From Punica granatum (Eukaryota > Streptophyta > Magnoliopsida > Myrtales > Lythraceae): a DNA stretch of 64,000 nt. The stretch lies in assembly GCF_007655135.1 (NCBI RefSeq), contig NC_045128.1:19128811-19192810 (forward strand). The letters run 5' to 3'. Shown one piece after another: positions 10,098-21,182 of this stretch. Position 1 is the stretch's first letter; every line of letters begins with the position of its first letter. The notes beneath the pieces are model-generated. The model had not been told where the DNA came from and made no database searches. It saw only the letters and a list, made by a program, of their open reading frames with translations. Position numbers and translations under genes: made by a program.

Positions 10098-11179
10098 CTC
10101 CCGGATCAAGGGTGGCCTTCTTCGTCGTTTCGTGTTCGTTCCTTGGAGTTGAGTGCATTTATGCTCGTGTTCTACCGCTAGCCATGCATCAATTTCGCGA
10201 CGGATAAATTGACCTCGGGTCGTTACCCATTAAACCCATGGCACCTATAATATGAGATCACTACCATCGAATAATGTCACAAACGGGATGAACGGGACGT
10301 ATTATTTGGATAATTAAATCATTTGGACTAAACAATTGGGTGAATCAATCCTCAATTTGTAAACGCATCGATGACTTACGGAACGGTGAAAATGCCCTTT
10401 TTCATTAAAAATCTCACAATTTCAAAATACCGAGATACGTAACACGAGTGGAATTGATGTCTAATGAGTACTCGCGTACCATGACTCGAGTCCGGGCCCG
10501 ATTTGAGGCGGCTCGAGTAGAGGTGCGCGAGTCCTCCTTAGACTCCTTCGTGCGACGTGATCTCCAATTTGCATACAAACACCACAATTTTATTCCAAGG
10601 GCATAATCGCCATTCCGTGACTCACCGATACCCTAGGCGCTAGGGAGCCGGAAACGCCTCGATCTATGGACTGAAAGGGGCAACCCATCCGAGTACGAGT
10701 CTCATTCGTATAGCCCATTCCGTCCATTTTCGGTATTCCTATCTTCCTATCATAGATTCGGTGGGGAGCATTTTACTTCAATTACAAAACACGAACAATC
10801 GGATTAATCGTACATTCGACTTAATCGAACCCTAGACAATGGATAGGTGGGATAATAGATCCCAATCTAGAGTCAAAACACGAGTTTGGTTAAATCGGTG
10901 AAACCGCAGTGACATTTAACTGAATAAAAGTCATAAAACAAACACACACATGTAATTGGCTTAGAACCTTATCCTAGCCCGCCCTCCATGTTTGCCTAGG
11001 TTAGATGCATTGTTTGCCAATCAACCACGGGTAATAACTGATTAAATCACGTATAGTCGGCCTAATACCCAATTCGTTTGTATTCACTGACACTTGTCAG
11101 TTATTGTCAATTGTTTTCTGTATTGTGTCAGTTATATCAGTTTTCTTCTGTTTTATTCTTGGTCTTGATGATTTATTGC

Positions 11180-11195
11180 GGTTCGGGCCCGAACC
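11180..11195. other. 16-bp perfect palindrome GGTTCGGGCCCGAACC
   Basis: This perfect palindrome is repeated at 52223-52238 and 22221-22236 (E4). It is decayed in E1 (about 3050-3065) and E5 (about 57859-57874). Its role is unknown; it could be a dimer-protein site or a self-pairing RNA loop. Confidence 0.7.
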
Positions 11196-12232
11196 CATAG
11201 GTTACGAGTTGCACGGGGTCCAACGCCCCAAATTACCGAACACGAGGTCCAACGCCTCTTAACTCACCGAGCGCGTGCAACCCGAGTGCGGAATGGGATC
11301 TAGCCTCGATTCACCGCCACACTCCGAATACGGCCTATGTGGAAGGCGGATTTGGATTGAGCGCGTGAAACGTGTCTAGATATCACTCGGGAGCTCGATC
11401 GATCCAACGGTTACAGTGGAAACAAGTCGTTTTTCTGCAAACCGTCGGTTCGATCGGACCCGACCCCCGGCTCTTCGAGCCCGCGTTGCCTTAATTTGTT
11501 TATCGGTTATCCAAAACACAAGGTGAGCCGGAGCGGAATATTGGCCCAATGTAAACCGATCGGGATCCATTTATTTCGTTCAGTTGTATTCTGCACTTAT
11601 TCGAGTGTACATTGTGAGGATCTTATTTGTATGTTTATTCATATACTTGTAAGGATCCCGGTCGGTGAGCAAGAGGTCCGAGTGTCGAGTCGATTAAGTC
11701 GGTCTATCGTCACCAAGGGATGAGTAAGCTCGAATAATCGTAGTCTTGGTTCGCGCAGGGAATCGACCGTCACGGTTCGAAGAACTGTAACGCTAAGATA
11801 GCGAACCGATTCTTTGACTCACAAGCCTACTCATCCTTCGGATTCTTGGCCCAACTCAATCGACTCATCGATTTTACGGTGTCAAAACGGGCGAGTCAAG
11901 TGCGACCCTAAATCACGCGGTAAATAAACAAAATGGCAAGCCTAGCAAGCTAGAGTACCGAAAGAGCGTGCGGGATATAGGCCCGCACGTAATAGAACCC
12001 CCGAATTCGGAATTTTCGGTTCCGTATGACCATTGCCTTAGCGTTTAGGTGTACCCCGTACCCCTAGACTCGGGCGACTCAACGGCCCTCGACCTACGGG
12101 TCGTAAACAGTAAGTGGCGACTCCTTCTCACGTGCGTCCGTCGCGCGTCCCCGGGAAGGTGGACACTCCCAAGCCGCGTTTGCTTAGGCGCGCGCATGCG
12201 TGCCCCGACGAGATTAAATTTGGGTGCGCACA

Positions 12233-12584
12233 GCTTGGCGACTCCACTAGGGACACTTAGAGGGTTCGGGCTCGTTCCCGCTTGTTTTGTTTGCTTGTCT
12301 ATTTACCGCTTTCCGCATTTCCCGCTTATCTATTTTACGCACTTTTATTTTCCGCACATGCATTGCACATCATACTAACTTCTTAGGTACCTTGTCCGAC
12401 ATCCCACGGGCACCAATATAGGAAGCTAGGTTAGTTAGAGGTTCCGAGTGAGGGAACGGATCGAGTCGGCTATGCCACCGAACCGGCCCCCAAAGATCCT
12501 CGCTCGATTTCAAGGAATTCACACCCTTGAGTCGGGAGCCCCCATCCCTAGTTAGCGGTTCTCCCAGTAGCACCGAAAACCATG
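12233..12584 (+). other. E2 leader, left part, with primer-binding site
   Basis: The primer-binding site TGGCGACTCCACTAGGGA is at 12236-12253. The conserved leader block runs from about 12385 and is broken at CCATG (12580-12584) by E3. It resumes at 40198 with the bases that follow in the uninterrupted E1 leader (4456 onward), which confirms the insertion. Confidence 0.9.
12580..12584. repeat. TSD of E3, left copy (CCATG)
   Basis: CCATG precedes TGTACGGACC and is repeated at 40193-40197 right after the other E3 LTR. The uninterrupted E1 leader has a single CCATG at this place. Confidence 0.95.
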
Positions 12585-15500
12585 TGTACGGACCTGAATA
12601 TGGACTCTCGTCGGGGCCCGCATTGCGCGCTTTTGGATCGCGCGGCTTGGTCGGAACGTCCACCTTCCCGTGGGGACGCGCGTCGGACACGCGTGAGAGA
12701 AGGAGTCGCCACTTATCATTTTACGACCCGATGGTCGAGGGTGGATAAGTTACCCGGGTCTAGGGGTATGGAACACCTAGTTTGTTGTTAAGGCATTGGT
12801 CTGTGCGGAACCGGAAAGTCCGTGTTCGGGGGTTCATGTTACGTGCGGGCCTATATCCCGCACGCCCTTTCGGTACTCTGGTTTGCTAGGCTTGCATGTT
12901 TTATTATTTACCGCGTGAATTAAGCTGCACTCGGCTCGCACGTTTTGACACCGGAGATTCGATGAACCAAACGATGTCGGTTGAGAAGCCGGGAGAGAAG
13001 TAAATCTATATGTCAGGGAATTGGTTCACAATCTTACGTTACAGTTCATCGAACCATGGAGGTTGAATCCCTGCGTGAACCAGAACCGCGAGATCTTGGA
13101 TTTACTTGTGTCTGGGCAAGCATTAGACCGATTCGATTAATTCGACTCTCGGACCGTTCGCTCACCGACTGGAATTCTTACAGAATAAATGCATCAAATA
13201 GAATCCTTACAATGCTCTCAAAACAATAAATACAAATTACAAAAGGGTCGAATTCCAGTCGTTTTGCGTTCGGTTATTATTCCACTCTAATTCACCGTGA
13301 GTTTAGGGAAAAGACCGAAGCACTGAAATTCAATGGACGCTCTCGCTGAATAGGGCGTTGGACCCTGTGAGTGTTGATTAGGGTGTTGGACCCTGTGCTC
13401 GATGATTAGGGCGTTGAACCCTAATATTATTCGGCCTAGGGATCAGGCTCGACCCGCATGGCAAACAGGTGTGGAAAGATAACACGCAACATGTTAATAA
13501 CAGACAAAGTGTTTGTTATTGTCATGTTTACGTGAATTAACAGATTATTAACCCAGGGGTGTTTTTGCAAGCAAATGCCATATGCTAAACAATCAAACGT
13601 GTGCCAACGCTTTAGCATTCGGCTTTGTTTTGAGAACTTGACAAAGAGAGTCAAATCTCAGGTGTGTGGATTGCTTTTACAGTTGTTCTGTATTGTGACA
13701 CTGAATCACCACTGAATTAACCAAACTCGTGTTTTGATTCTAGATTCGGAATCTAGAATTCCTCCTAACCATTATCTAGTGTTTGGTTAGGTCGAGTGAA
13801 AGGTTAATCGGCATTTCGCATGTTTTCTGACAGAGATAACTGTTCTAGTTACCCGAGTCTATGTTAGGATAACAGAAACTCATCAGTTAGATAAGAAAAT
13901 GCTATACAGATGAACCTGCACCTGAACAGGTAGCCCATTCTTATCCCGTACTGTAGTGTTTCTGTCATGCTAACCCTAAGGGTGTCGCTGAATTGTGAAA
14001 AGACGATTTTGCCCTTTATTTGAAAATTATTTTCAGAAAAGGGGAAAACATCGCAGTGCGAGCCACCTCGGCCTGTAGCCGGTGTCAACCAAATCCCTGG
14101 ATCATCCAGGGTTATGCAAGAACCCCGGAAAAGCCAAGGAACCGGTCAATCCGCCCGGAAGTGATCTAGAAAGATCTTCTGTATCGTAACCTAAGCTACC
14201 TAGAATCAGGTAAAAACTCAAGTTGAGACACAGAAGCCCTTTTTAGACGTCCATGCTACATCGGACCGCATGTTTTGGGTTTTGAAATTGATAAGTTTAA
14301 AAAGGGCACCAACGTCCTTTGACGACTCGTCGACGCGAGTTATCAGTTAATGTCCAATTCGGGTAACTTTATCAGTGTGAAGTGGGTTTAATCATGTGAG
14401 CGTCCCGATTAACCCGTTTGTGGAATTAATGCTTAAGGGTTATAGCCGAATGCATTAATTAGGAAAACGATTCGTGATTCGACGACCAACATGAATCCAT
14501 AACGATCAAGGATAATTCAGTTGAATAACCGCAATATCCTTATAACCGAATGGATCTAAATGAGTCCTCGATACATGAATCCATGTACGTTAATTTTAAA
14601 AGAGTCTTTACACGATACTTTAACATAGGAATCGTAAAGACATTGAAGTAAAAATTCACACCATCCGATAAACGAATTAAACTTGAGATAAGGAACTCAT
14701 TCTTGACCCAAGGAAGGCCAAGAAGCCCTCGGCTTCATCTTATGAAAGGTGGCCGAAGATTCTCATGGCTCTATCCGAGTCACAAATGATTTCCTAATCG
14801 TGGTTCAATTATTTTTCGCATGGTCAAACATCAACCGTGATAAATAGCACTCCTTTTTAATAAAGCCGACGTTATCACGATTTGTTTAGCTCATTTAAAC
14901 ATATAAACATTCACAAACGTGTCAATTAAGGAAAAGGATAAAATAACACCGGCTTCATGCATGCAATAATGATAAGACAAACTCGGAAGCTAGCTTGAAT
15001 AGGCTAAGGAGACCGATCTTAACCCGAAAAGAGCAATTTAAGTCTCAACCCTTTCATTTAGAGAGTTGGTCGAGAATTAATTTGCCGTAGTCGGGTCGGG
15101 ATAGTCTTCTTTACGATGATCCAAGCCCTTTTCCGACATGATAGCAAGTCATAAGATAGTGCACATGCATAATATAACATAAAATTGCATAAAAATTAAA
15201 TCTTGCAAATGAAACATGCATGAAACACCATAATACTCCATAGCCATGCAAAAATATAAAAATCCCTAACTCCTCTAAGTCGAAAATGTTTTACCTAGCC
15301 TCGGAATACGAGGAAAGAGTCGGGGAAGTGTTTGAGAGTCGGGTGACTCGGTGGAACCCTTAAAAGGGTATTGGGGTGCACGGGTGGACGTGCACGGGCG
15401 CGGTCAAGCACGGTGACGGGCGCTGGTGGGCACGAACGGGCGCTGATGGGCACGGGCGTGCTCAATGACGGGCGCTGGTGGCGCACGGTGACGGGCACGA

Positions 15501-17830
15501 GCGGCACTGGTGACGGGCACGGATGCGCTGGTGACGGGCGCGGACGCGCTGGTGACGGGCGCGGGCGTGCTGGTGACGGGCGTTGGTGGCGCTGGTGACG
15601 GGCGCGGGTGGCGCTGGTGACGGACGCAGGTTGCGCTCGGTGACAGACACTGGTGACGCTCGTGGGTTGCGCTCGGTGACGCTCGGTGACGGACGCGGGT
15701 TGCGCTCGTGGGTTGCGCTCGGTGACGCTCGGTGACGGACGCGGGTTGCGCTCGTGGGTTGCGCTCGGTGACGCTCGGTGACGGACGCGGGTTGCGCTCG
15801 TGGGTTGCGCTCGGTGACGCTCGGTGACAGACGCTGGTGACGCTCGCGGGTTGCGCTCGGTGACGCTCGGTGACGGACGCGGGTTGCGGTCGGTGACGCT
15901 CGGTGACGGACGCTGGTGACGCTGGTGACGCGTCACTGTTCACCCGAGAGCTCCAACTTCACCCGAAACGACCAAAACGATGAGCAAACGACTCCAAACT
16001 AAAAAACTGGGTTCAGAAATGGAATCCTTGGGTCCGAAACATGTCGTCTATGAAGTTTGAAGAATTTTGGATATAAGTCGGAATAGTGCTCGCTATGGAT
16101 CCCGACCTAAACTCTAAAGATATTTGGCTTGGTTTTTGGTTTTCATGAAGTTCTTTGCTTGCTGCTGGTTCCTAAGAAGTTGAGAGCATTTTCTAGAGGG
16201 AGAAACTAGCAAGATCATGTGTGCTTCATGAGTAATTAAGCAAATTAAGCAAAACAAAGCACCATTAAGGGCCTCATTAGCAAAAGTCGGTTGCCCTAAT
16301 GAAGATGAGGATGAATGTCCTCCATGTATCTTGATGAGGAAGAGCCAAGAAGCATTAATGGAGGTGTAGTTAATGGTTTGAGTGTTGACTAGAAAGACCA
16401 AAGATATTTTGGGCTAGGTGAGGGCAAAAGAGAAAGGGGAAAAGGCCGAAAACTTTGGGGCAAAGGGCGGTTGCCCTTGGGCAGCCCGTGGGTCCCACGG
16501 CTTGTGAGGAGAAACCGGGAAAAGACTCGAGTCTCGATTGGTCGCGTATTCGAAGTTCGTGGTTCGAATTGAACGTCGAATTGTCGGTATACGCGTGAAA
16601 ACGGAGTTAATGAGCCCGAGATTGACATTTTCCATTGAGAAATGCCCCAGAAGCATATGAGGCTCGGAAGCCGGTTTTGCTCATTGCAGATGACCAGAGC
16701 GAAGTTGTCCGCTTCTGACAGCATATCTTGTGTCTGCATCTCACGTTGGTCATTTTGACATCAATTGTCAGACAACGTGAACAATCATCCTTTAAGCCAG
16801 TAATGCTAACGTGGGGCCGGAGACGTCCTAGGAGGTCGAAACTGGTTTTCTCAGGATGACTTCTGAGTTGCTTGGGCACTCCGGAGATTACTGTAATCTC
16901 TGTTTGTCAAGATCAGACCTCCAAGGACTTGAAGAGTGTATCTGAGACCTCTAAAGCACTGTTCGAGAGATCTAGATGAGTTGTGTGATTTAGTCCGACG
17001 ATTCCACATTGAGCCTTGAGAAGGCTAGCATTGTGTAACGTAAGCATTCGGCGTCAAGTTTCCCCAAAGAGGACCTCCGAATATGGATTTCCACTGAAAA
17101 TGGTCATTTCCGCTCCTCGGAGGTTACTCGGGAAACTGTGAAGGGTTTTGCCGTCTGTTTTGCCCCATTGTGAATGTCTGCTAGAGTTTTTTGGGCAATG
17201 CGGTATGAACTTCATTTGCCGTAATTCCATCAGACCATTCTCCGGCTATGCTCTTCTGAAGAGGGGTATGCTTGTTTTGCCGTTCGGAAGTCATTTGAGG
17301 TATCTGTGTGACTTCCAAGAGACAATCTGAAGCATTGTTCATGCTCTGTGTGCTGATGGGGCATGGCCGCGTCTGATATTTGGCATTAACTTTTCTCCAG
17401 GAAACCGGCATTTTTGGACTTCCACTGAAAAGTTGTCTATATACAAAAAATTGTTCTGTATAGAGCAGATGATTTGCAAAATGCCTTTGAAGACATTTTC
17501 CATCTTTTTGGCATTGAAGTGGATTTTTGGAGTCCAATATTGGCTATCTTCCGATGACCGAGCGAACTATCGGAAAATAGTACCGTTCATGTGATATACT
17601 GAAAATGCCGGTTTTGGACATTGTTGAATTCTCTGCTCGCTCTGTTGCCCTTTGGTGACCCCTAGAGTCCTTCTGTCATGTCCATGGGCCGTTTGCTCAA
17701 TTTTGCCAACTTGAGGATGAATAGTGATTTCTCGCTCTGCCGAGCCGTTTTCTGTGTTCTGCTCAAGTCGTGGCTTGGATCATTGCTAATATCATTGTTT
17801 GGAATGGTGAGCCAAAATGGGGTGCTGACA
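12585..17830 (-). repeat. E3 3' LTR (5,246 bp)
   Basis: On the minus strand it runs from TGTCAGCACCCC (ending at 17830) to CCGTACA (at 12585). Sampled stretches differ from the 5' LTR by well under one base per hundred. It is 216 bp shorter than its partner, mostly because of a contracted GC-rich minisatellite (15411-15932) and a roughly 38-bp deletion near 16235-16250 that removes the TATA-like box. Other landmarks are three TCCAACG-loop hairpins (13352-13422), a long hairpin (about 14710-14775), the hairpin/donor site (15291-15310) and the internal primer-site core (12702-12711). Confidence 0.95.
15411..15932. repeat. GC-rich minisatellite in E3 3' LTR
   Basis: Degenerate tandem units of about 15-35 bp are built from GGTGACGGGCGCGGGTGGCGCT and GGTGACGCTCGGTGACGG type words. 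Open frames across it encode only Pro/Arg/Ser or Thr/Glu/Arg repeats and are artefacts of composition. The partner array (37559-38254) is about 174 bp longer. Confidence 0.9.
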
Positions 17831-17844
17831 GCTTGCCCCTCTTT
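17831..17844 (-). other. E3 polypurine tract
   Basis: Minus-strand AAAGAGGGGCAAGC abuts the LTR start. It is identical to E2's tract at 48355-48368. It primes plus-strand synthesis in LTR elements. Confidence 0.85.
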
Positions 17845-18046
17845 GACTGCTTGCTCGAGTAGAGGATGCAATCAAAGATTTCAAAAGCACCCCAGTTTGA
17901 TAGCAATGATCAAGGTGGAATTTCCTATATGTCCCTCTCCTTTTTGCTTTGGATATGTAGGATGTTGTACCTAATAAAAGGGAATACGGTGAGATGCGCA
18001 CAATAGACATGTAGAGTTCGGAACAAAGTTGAAACAGGCAATTAAA

Positions 18047-18330
18047 GTCGGGACTGACCCGACGGGGATTGACCCCAATGCAAGAAAAGTAGTCGGGACT
18101 GACCCCAAGGGGACTGACCCCAATGCAAGAAAAGTAGTCGGGACTGACCCGAAGGGGTTTGCAATATGCACGGGGCGCATACCGAATGAACTGCATGGTT
18201 CAAAGGCGCCTACCCGGTGGACTTGCGAGATGCACGAGCGCTTGCTCGGCGAGTTTGCAATATGCACGGGGCGCATACCGAATGAACTGCATGGTTCAAA
18301 GGCGCCTACCCGGTGGACTTGCGATGTGCA
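18047..18330. repeat. Two short tandem repeats in E3 3' region
   Basis: A 45-bp unit (starting GTCGGGACTGACCC) occurs about 2.5 times from 18047. It is followed by a 96-bp unit (starting TTTGCAATATGCACGGGG) at 18158 and again at 18254. No coding role is seen. Confidence 0.85.
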
Positions 18331-18333
18331 TTG

Positions 18334-18887
18334 CAATCCTGAGAGGGTGCACGCTAATTAAAGTGCATTGCGGAAATAAATGTGCACTGCAATCCTGAGA
18401 GGGTGCACGCTAATTAAAGTGCATTGCGGAAATAAATGTGCACTGCAGTCCTGAGAGGGTGCACGCTAATTAAAGTGTATTGCGGAAATAAATGTGCACT
18501 GCAGTCCTGAGAGGGTGCACGCTAATTAAAGTGCATTGCGGAAATAAATGTGCACTGCAATCCTGAGAGGGTGCACGCTAATTAAAGTGCATTGCGGAAA
18601 TAAATATGCACTGTAGTCCTGAGAGGGTGCACGCTAATTAAAGTGCATTGCGGAAATAAATGTGAACTGCAGTCCTGAGAGGGTGCTCGCTAATTAAAGT
18701 GCATTGCGGAAATAAATGTGCACTGCAATCTTGAGAGGGTGCACGCTAATTAAAGTGCATTGCGGAAATAAATGTGCACTGCAATCCTGAGAGGGTGCAC
18801 GCTAATTAAAGTGCATTGCGGAAATAAATGTGCACTGCAATCCTGAGAGGGTGCACGCTAATTAAAGTGCATTGCGGAAATAAAGGT
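18334..18887. repeat. 56-bp tandem array, about ten copies
   Basis: Unit starts occur at exact 56-bp steps (18334, 18390, 18446, 18502, 18558, 18614, 18670, 18726, 18782, 18838). Copies differ by one or a few bases (AATCC/AGTCC, TGCAC/TGAAC). The array lies between integrase and the 3' LTR of E3, where Ogre elements often carry tandem arrays that can seed satellites. Confidence 0.95.
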
Positions 18888-19529
18888 GCGCGAAGTAAAC
18901 GCAAACACTGAGGAGTAGTGTGAGGTGTGGAAGGAATCATTGTGTTTCTTCCCTCATTGATTTCGTCCATGTCGCAATCGATGCTGTGGTAGGACGTTTC
19001 ATTGCTCGCCAACTGATTGCGATGTAACTGAGTGCCTGGAGTGTTATCCTGAAGGTCTCTCTTCGGATTTAGACTGTAGTCTTTGGCATAAGACAAACAT
19101 GCATTCGTCGAAGAGAAACTCTTTTCGGGGTTCAAATCCTGCTTCCTGCATCTAGAATCAAAAGGGCTAATAGTGGTTGTCAATCCTACTCTATAGCCAT
19201 AATGAAGATGTATAAAGAAGTCTGAATAATAACGCTTTAGGGATTTGAACATGATGACCATTTAAAGGGGTGGTCGTCTCCCGCTAAATTGTGACTCGAC
19301 AAAAAGGCTTATGTTTACAGAACGGGCATGACCCGTAGAGTTTGCATTAGGGAAAACGGCGGGATTTTGGGATCCTCCACATCAAGGATACGACGATTCG
19401 ACTGCATGTCGAAACGTGTCTTGTGCTGTGAGAGTCAAAGAGAGTTTGCTTGCATCGGAGACTGCCAAACTACTACTTGTTGTCGCTTCACACTGAGTGT
19501 AGCTGTCATTTCATAGTCGAGCTGCCGAA
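18888..19529 (-). other. E3 3' non-coding stretch
   Basis: I see no family resemblance, RNA gene or strong repeat here. Short open frames on both strands look incidental. Confidence 0.5.
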
Positions 19530-19830
19530 GGCCCCTAACTTTTGCCTAGGTCGCAAGATGCGTGACAACCTAGCGGGGTATTCTTTTAGACTCTTCTCTC
19601 ATTTAGAGCTCACCTTTTGCTATGACCGTCCCACTTGGATCTGGTCATACCTCTCGGTTCCTCTAATTTTTGCCTAGAGCACCCTTTCGGGTTTTCACTC
19701 TAGCGAGGATTTCGTTTTGTACTCTCCTTTTGCCACGGTCCCCCTTTGGCGGGATTTTAAACCGTGCCCCTCATTCCCTAATTTTTGCCCAGGCCGCCTC
19801 AAAGAGGTTTTCAACCTAGCGGGAGATTTA
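19530..19830 (-). other. Cassette of five hairpins with variable stems (E3)
   Basis: Stems on the + strand are CTAGGT/ACCTAG (19546-19573), TATGACC/GGTCATA (19621-19649), CTAGAG/CTCTAG (19674-19703), CACGGT/ACCGTG (19734-19767) and CCAGG/CCTAG (about 19790-19820, with one G-T wobble on the minus strand). Each holds an inner short stem and, on the minus strand, is followed by GCAAAA plus TTAGGG-like or GGAGAG-like bases. Shorter versions with other stem bases occur in E2 (46128-46225) and E5 (62545-62695). The pattern suggests a conserved RNA structure between integrase and the 3' LTR. Confidence 0.75.
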
Positions 19831-19992
19831 TTATTTTTCTCTCAGGACAAGTTCAAAGAAAGGGGAAGAGCAGAAACGGGGAGTGTATTAATAAGCAAAA
19901 ATGAAAGTGCTGGGAGATTGTACATGCGAAGAAAGTTAAAAATGTAATGTGCATTTGAGGAAAACGTCCACAGTGGAATGAGAGAAACACCA

Positions 19993-21182
19993 TCATGGAT
20001 AGTATTTCTTGAGTGTATCAGCATTGACCGGAAGAGCGTTCTCGTTCCCGTCCATATCATTGAGAATGATTGCCCCCCCGTCAAAGACTTCTTTAACAAT
20101 GAAGGGACCGTCGTATTTGTAAGCAAACTTGCCCCTGGAATCAGGGGCGATATGCAAAACTTTCCGCAGGACGAGGTCGCCGGGGCTGAACTCGCGGGGA
20201 CGAACTTTCTTGTTAAAAGCTCGGGCCATTCTTTGCTGATAGCACTGACCGTGGCAAAGTGCTGTTAGCCGCCTCTCATCAATGAGATTGAGCTGTTCGT
20301 AGCGTTGCTTCGCCCACTCTGCTTCCTTGAGCTTGGACTCGGCAAGGATCCTCATAGAGGGAATCTCTACTTCGATTGGAAGAACTGCTTCCATGCCGTA
20401 GACCAAAGAATATGGGGTTGATCCAGTGGACGAGCGGATAGAGGTCCGATACGCCAAGAGTGCGAACGGGAGCATCTCGTGCCAGTCTCTGTAATTAACT
20501 GTCATCTTTTCAATGATTTTCTTTATGTTCTTGTTTGCTGCCTCTACCGCGCCGTTCATTTGCGGACGATACGGAGAGGAGTTGCGGTGTAGAATCATGA
20601 ACTGTGCACAGAGCTCGTCAATGAGCTTATTATTCAAATTCTTGGCGTTGTCTGTCACAATTGTCGCAGGGACCCCGTAACGTGCGATAATGTCGCGTCT
20701 GAGGAAGCGTGCCACGGTTTTTGCAGTGACCGATGCAAGGGTGATAGCTTCGATCCATTTGGTGAAGTAATCGATAGCTACCAATATGTACAAGTGCCCA
20801 TTGGATGCTTTGGGGTTAATAGGACCAATCACGTCCATGCCCCACATTGAAAAGGGCCACGGAGCAGCCATTGGATGCAGCTCGTTGGGTGGTGCTCTGA
20901 TCTGATTTGCGTAAACTTGACACAAGTGACAATGCCTGACATGTTTGACGCAGTCAGTCTCCATGGTGGACCAGAAATACCCAAGTCGCATGAGCTTCTT
21001 TGCTAGCATGAGCCCGTTCATGTGAGGTCCGCAATTTCCCTCGTGCACTTCTTCCATGAGGTGTTGTGCCTCATTCTCATCAACACACCGAAGCAGTGTG
21101 GCATTGAATGAACGGCGGTAAAGGGTTTCACCACTCAGGAAGAAATTTGCTGCAATGCGCCGAAGAGTCCTCCGGTCATGTC
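19993..21182 (-). pseudogene. E3 pol, integrase domain (cut from the rest of pol by E4)
   Basis: The frame is open on the minus strand from the E4 junction (21182) to a stop at 19993. In order it has an HHCC zinc region (H...H...CVKHVRHCHLC), and a catalytic core with the three acidic residues in MDVIGP, TDNAKN and NGAVEAANK, as in retroviral-type integrases. The C-terminal region has GDLVLRKV and a GPF motif, without a chromodomain, as expected for Tat/Ogre. Domain length and motifs look complete. Its upstream part is separated by the 5.2-kb E4. Because E4 plus its TSD is 5,175 bp, a multiple of three, the frame on both sides is the same, but a stop at 26377 already ended the polyprotein just upstream. 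Confidence 0.93.
21178..21182. repeat. TSD of E4, left copy (ATGTC)
   Basis: ATGTC precedes TGTGCGCACC (21183) and is repeated at 26353-26357. Confidence 0.95.

Larger units (their letters stand above)
7226..12232 (+). repeat. E2 5' LTR (5,007 bp)
   Basis: The LTR runs from TGTCAGCACCCC to GGTGCGCACA. It is about 100 bp longer than its 3' partner because the partner lacks two segments of roughly 60-70 bp (near 7433-7500 and 8265-8320) and has a roughly 30-bp insertion near 50640. Internal landmarks are TATAAG 8553-8558, hairpin/donor 9303-9325, long hairpins H1 9560-9617, H2 9722-9792 and H3 10040-10097, the 16-bp palindrome 11180-11195, TCCAACG-loop hairpins 11215-11258 and the internal primer-site core 12115-12124. 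Short ORFs inside it are not credible genes. Confidence 0.95.

Noticed and set aside
15295..15943. Long minus-strand open frames with Pro/Arg/Ser and Thr/Glu/Arg repeats (also at 37443-38268)
   Set aside because: They run through the GC-rich minisatellite of the E3 LTR, are open in several frames at once, and change with repeat number. Composition artefacts.
18334..18887. CRISPR-like array
   Set aside because: Repeats are directly adjacent 56-bp units without unique spacers, in a plant retroelement.
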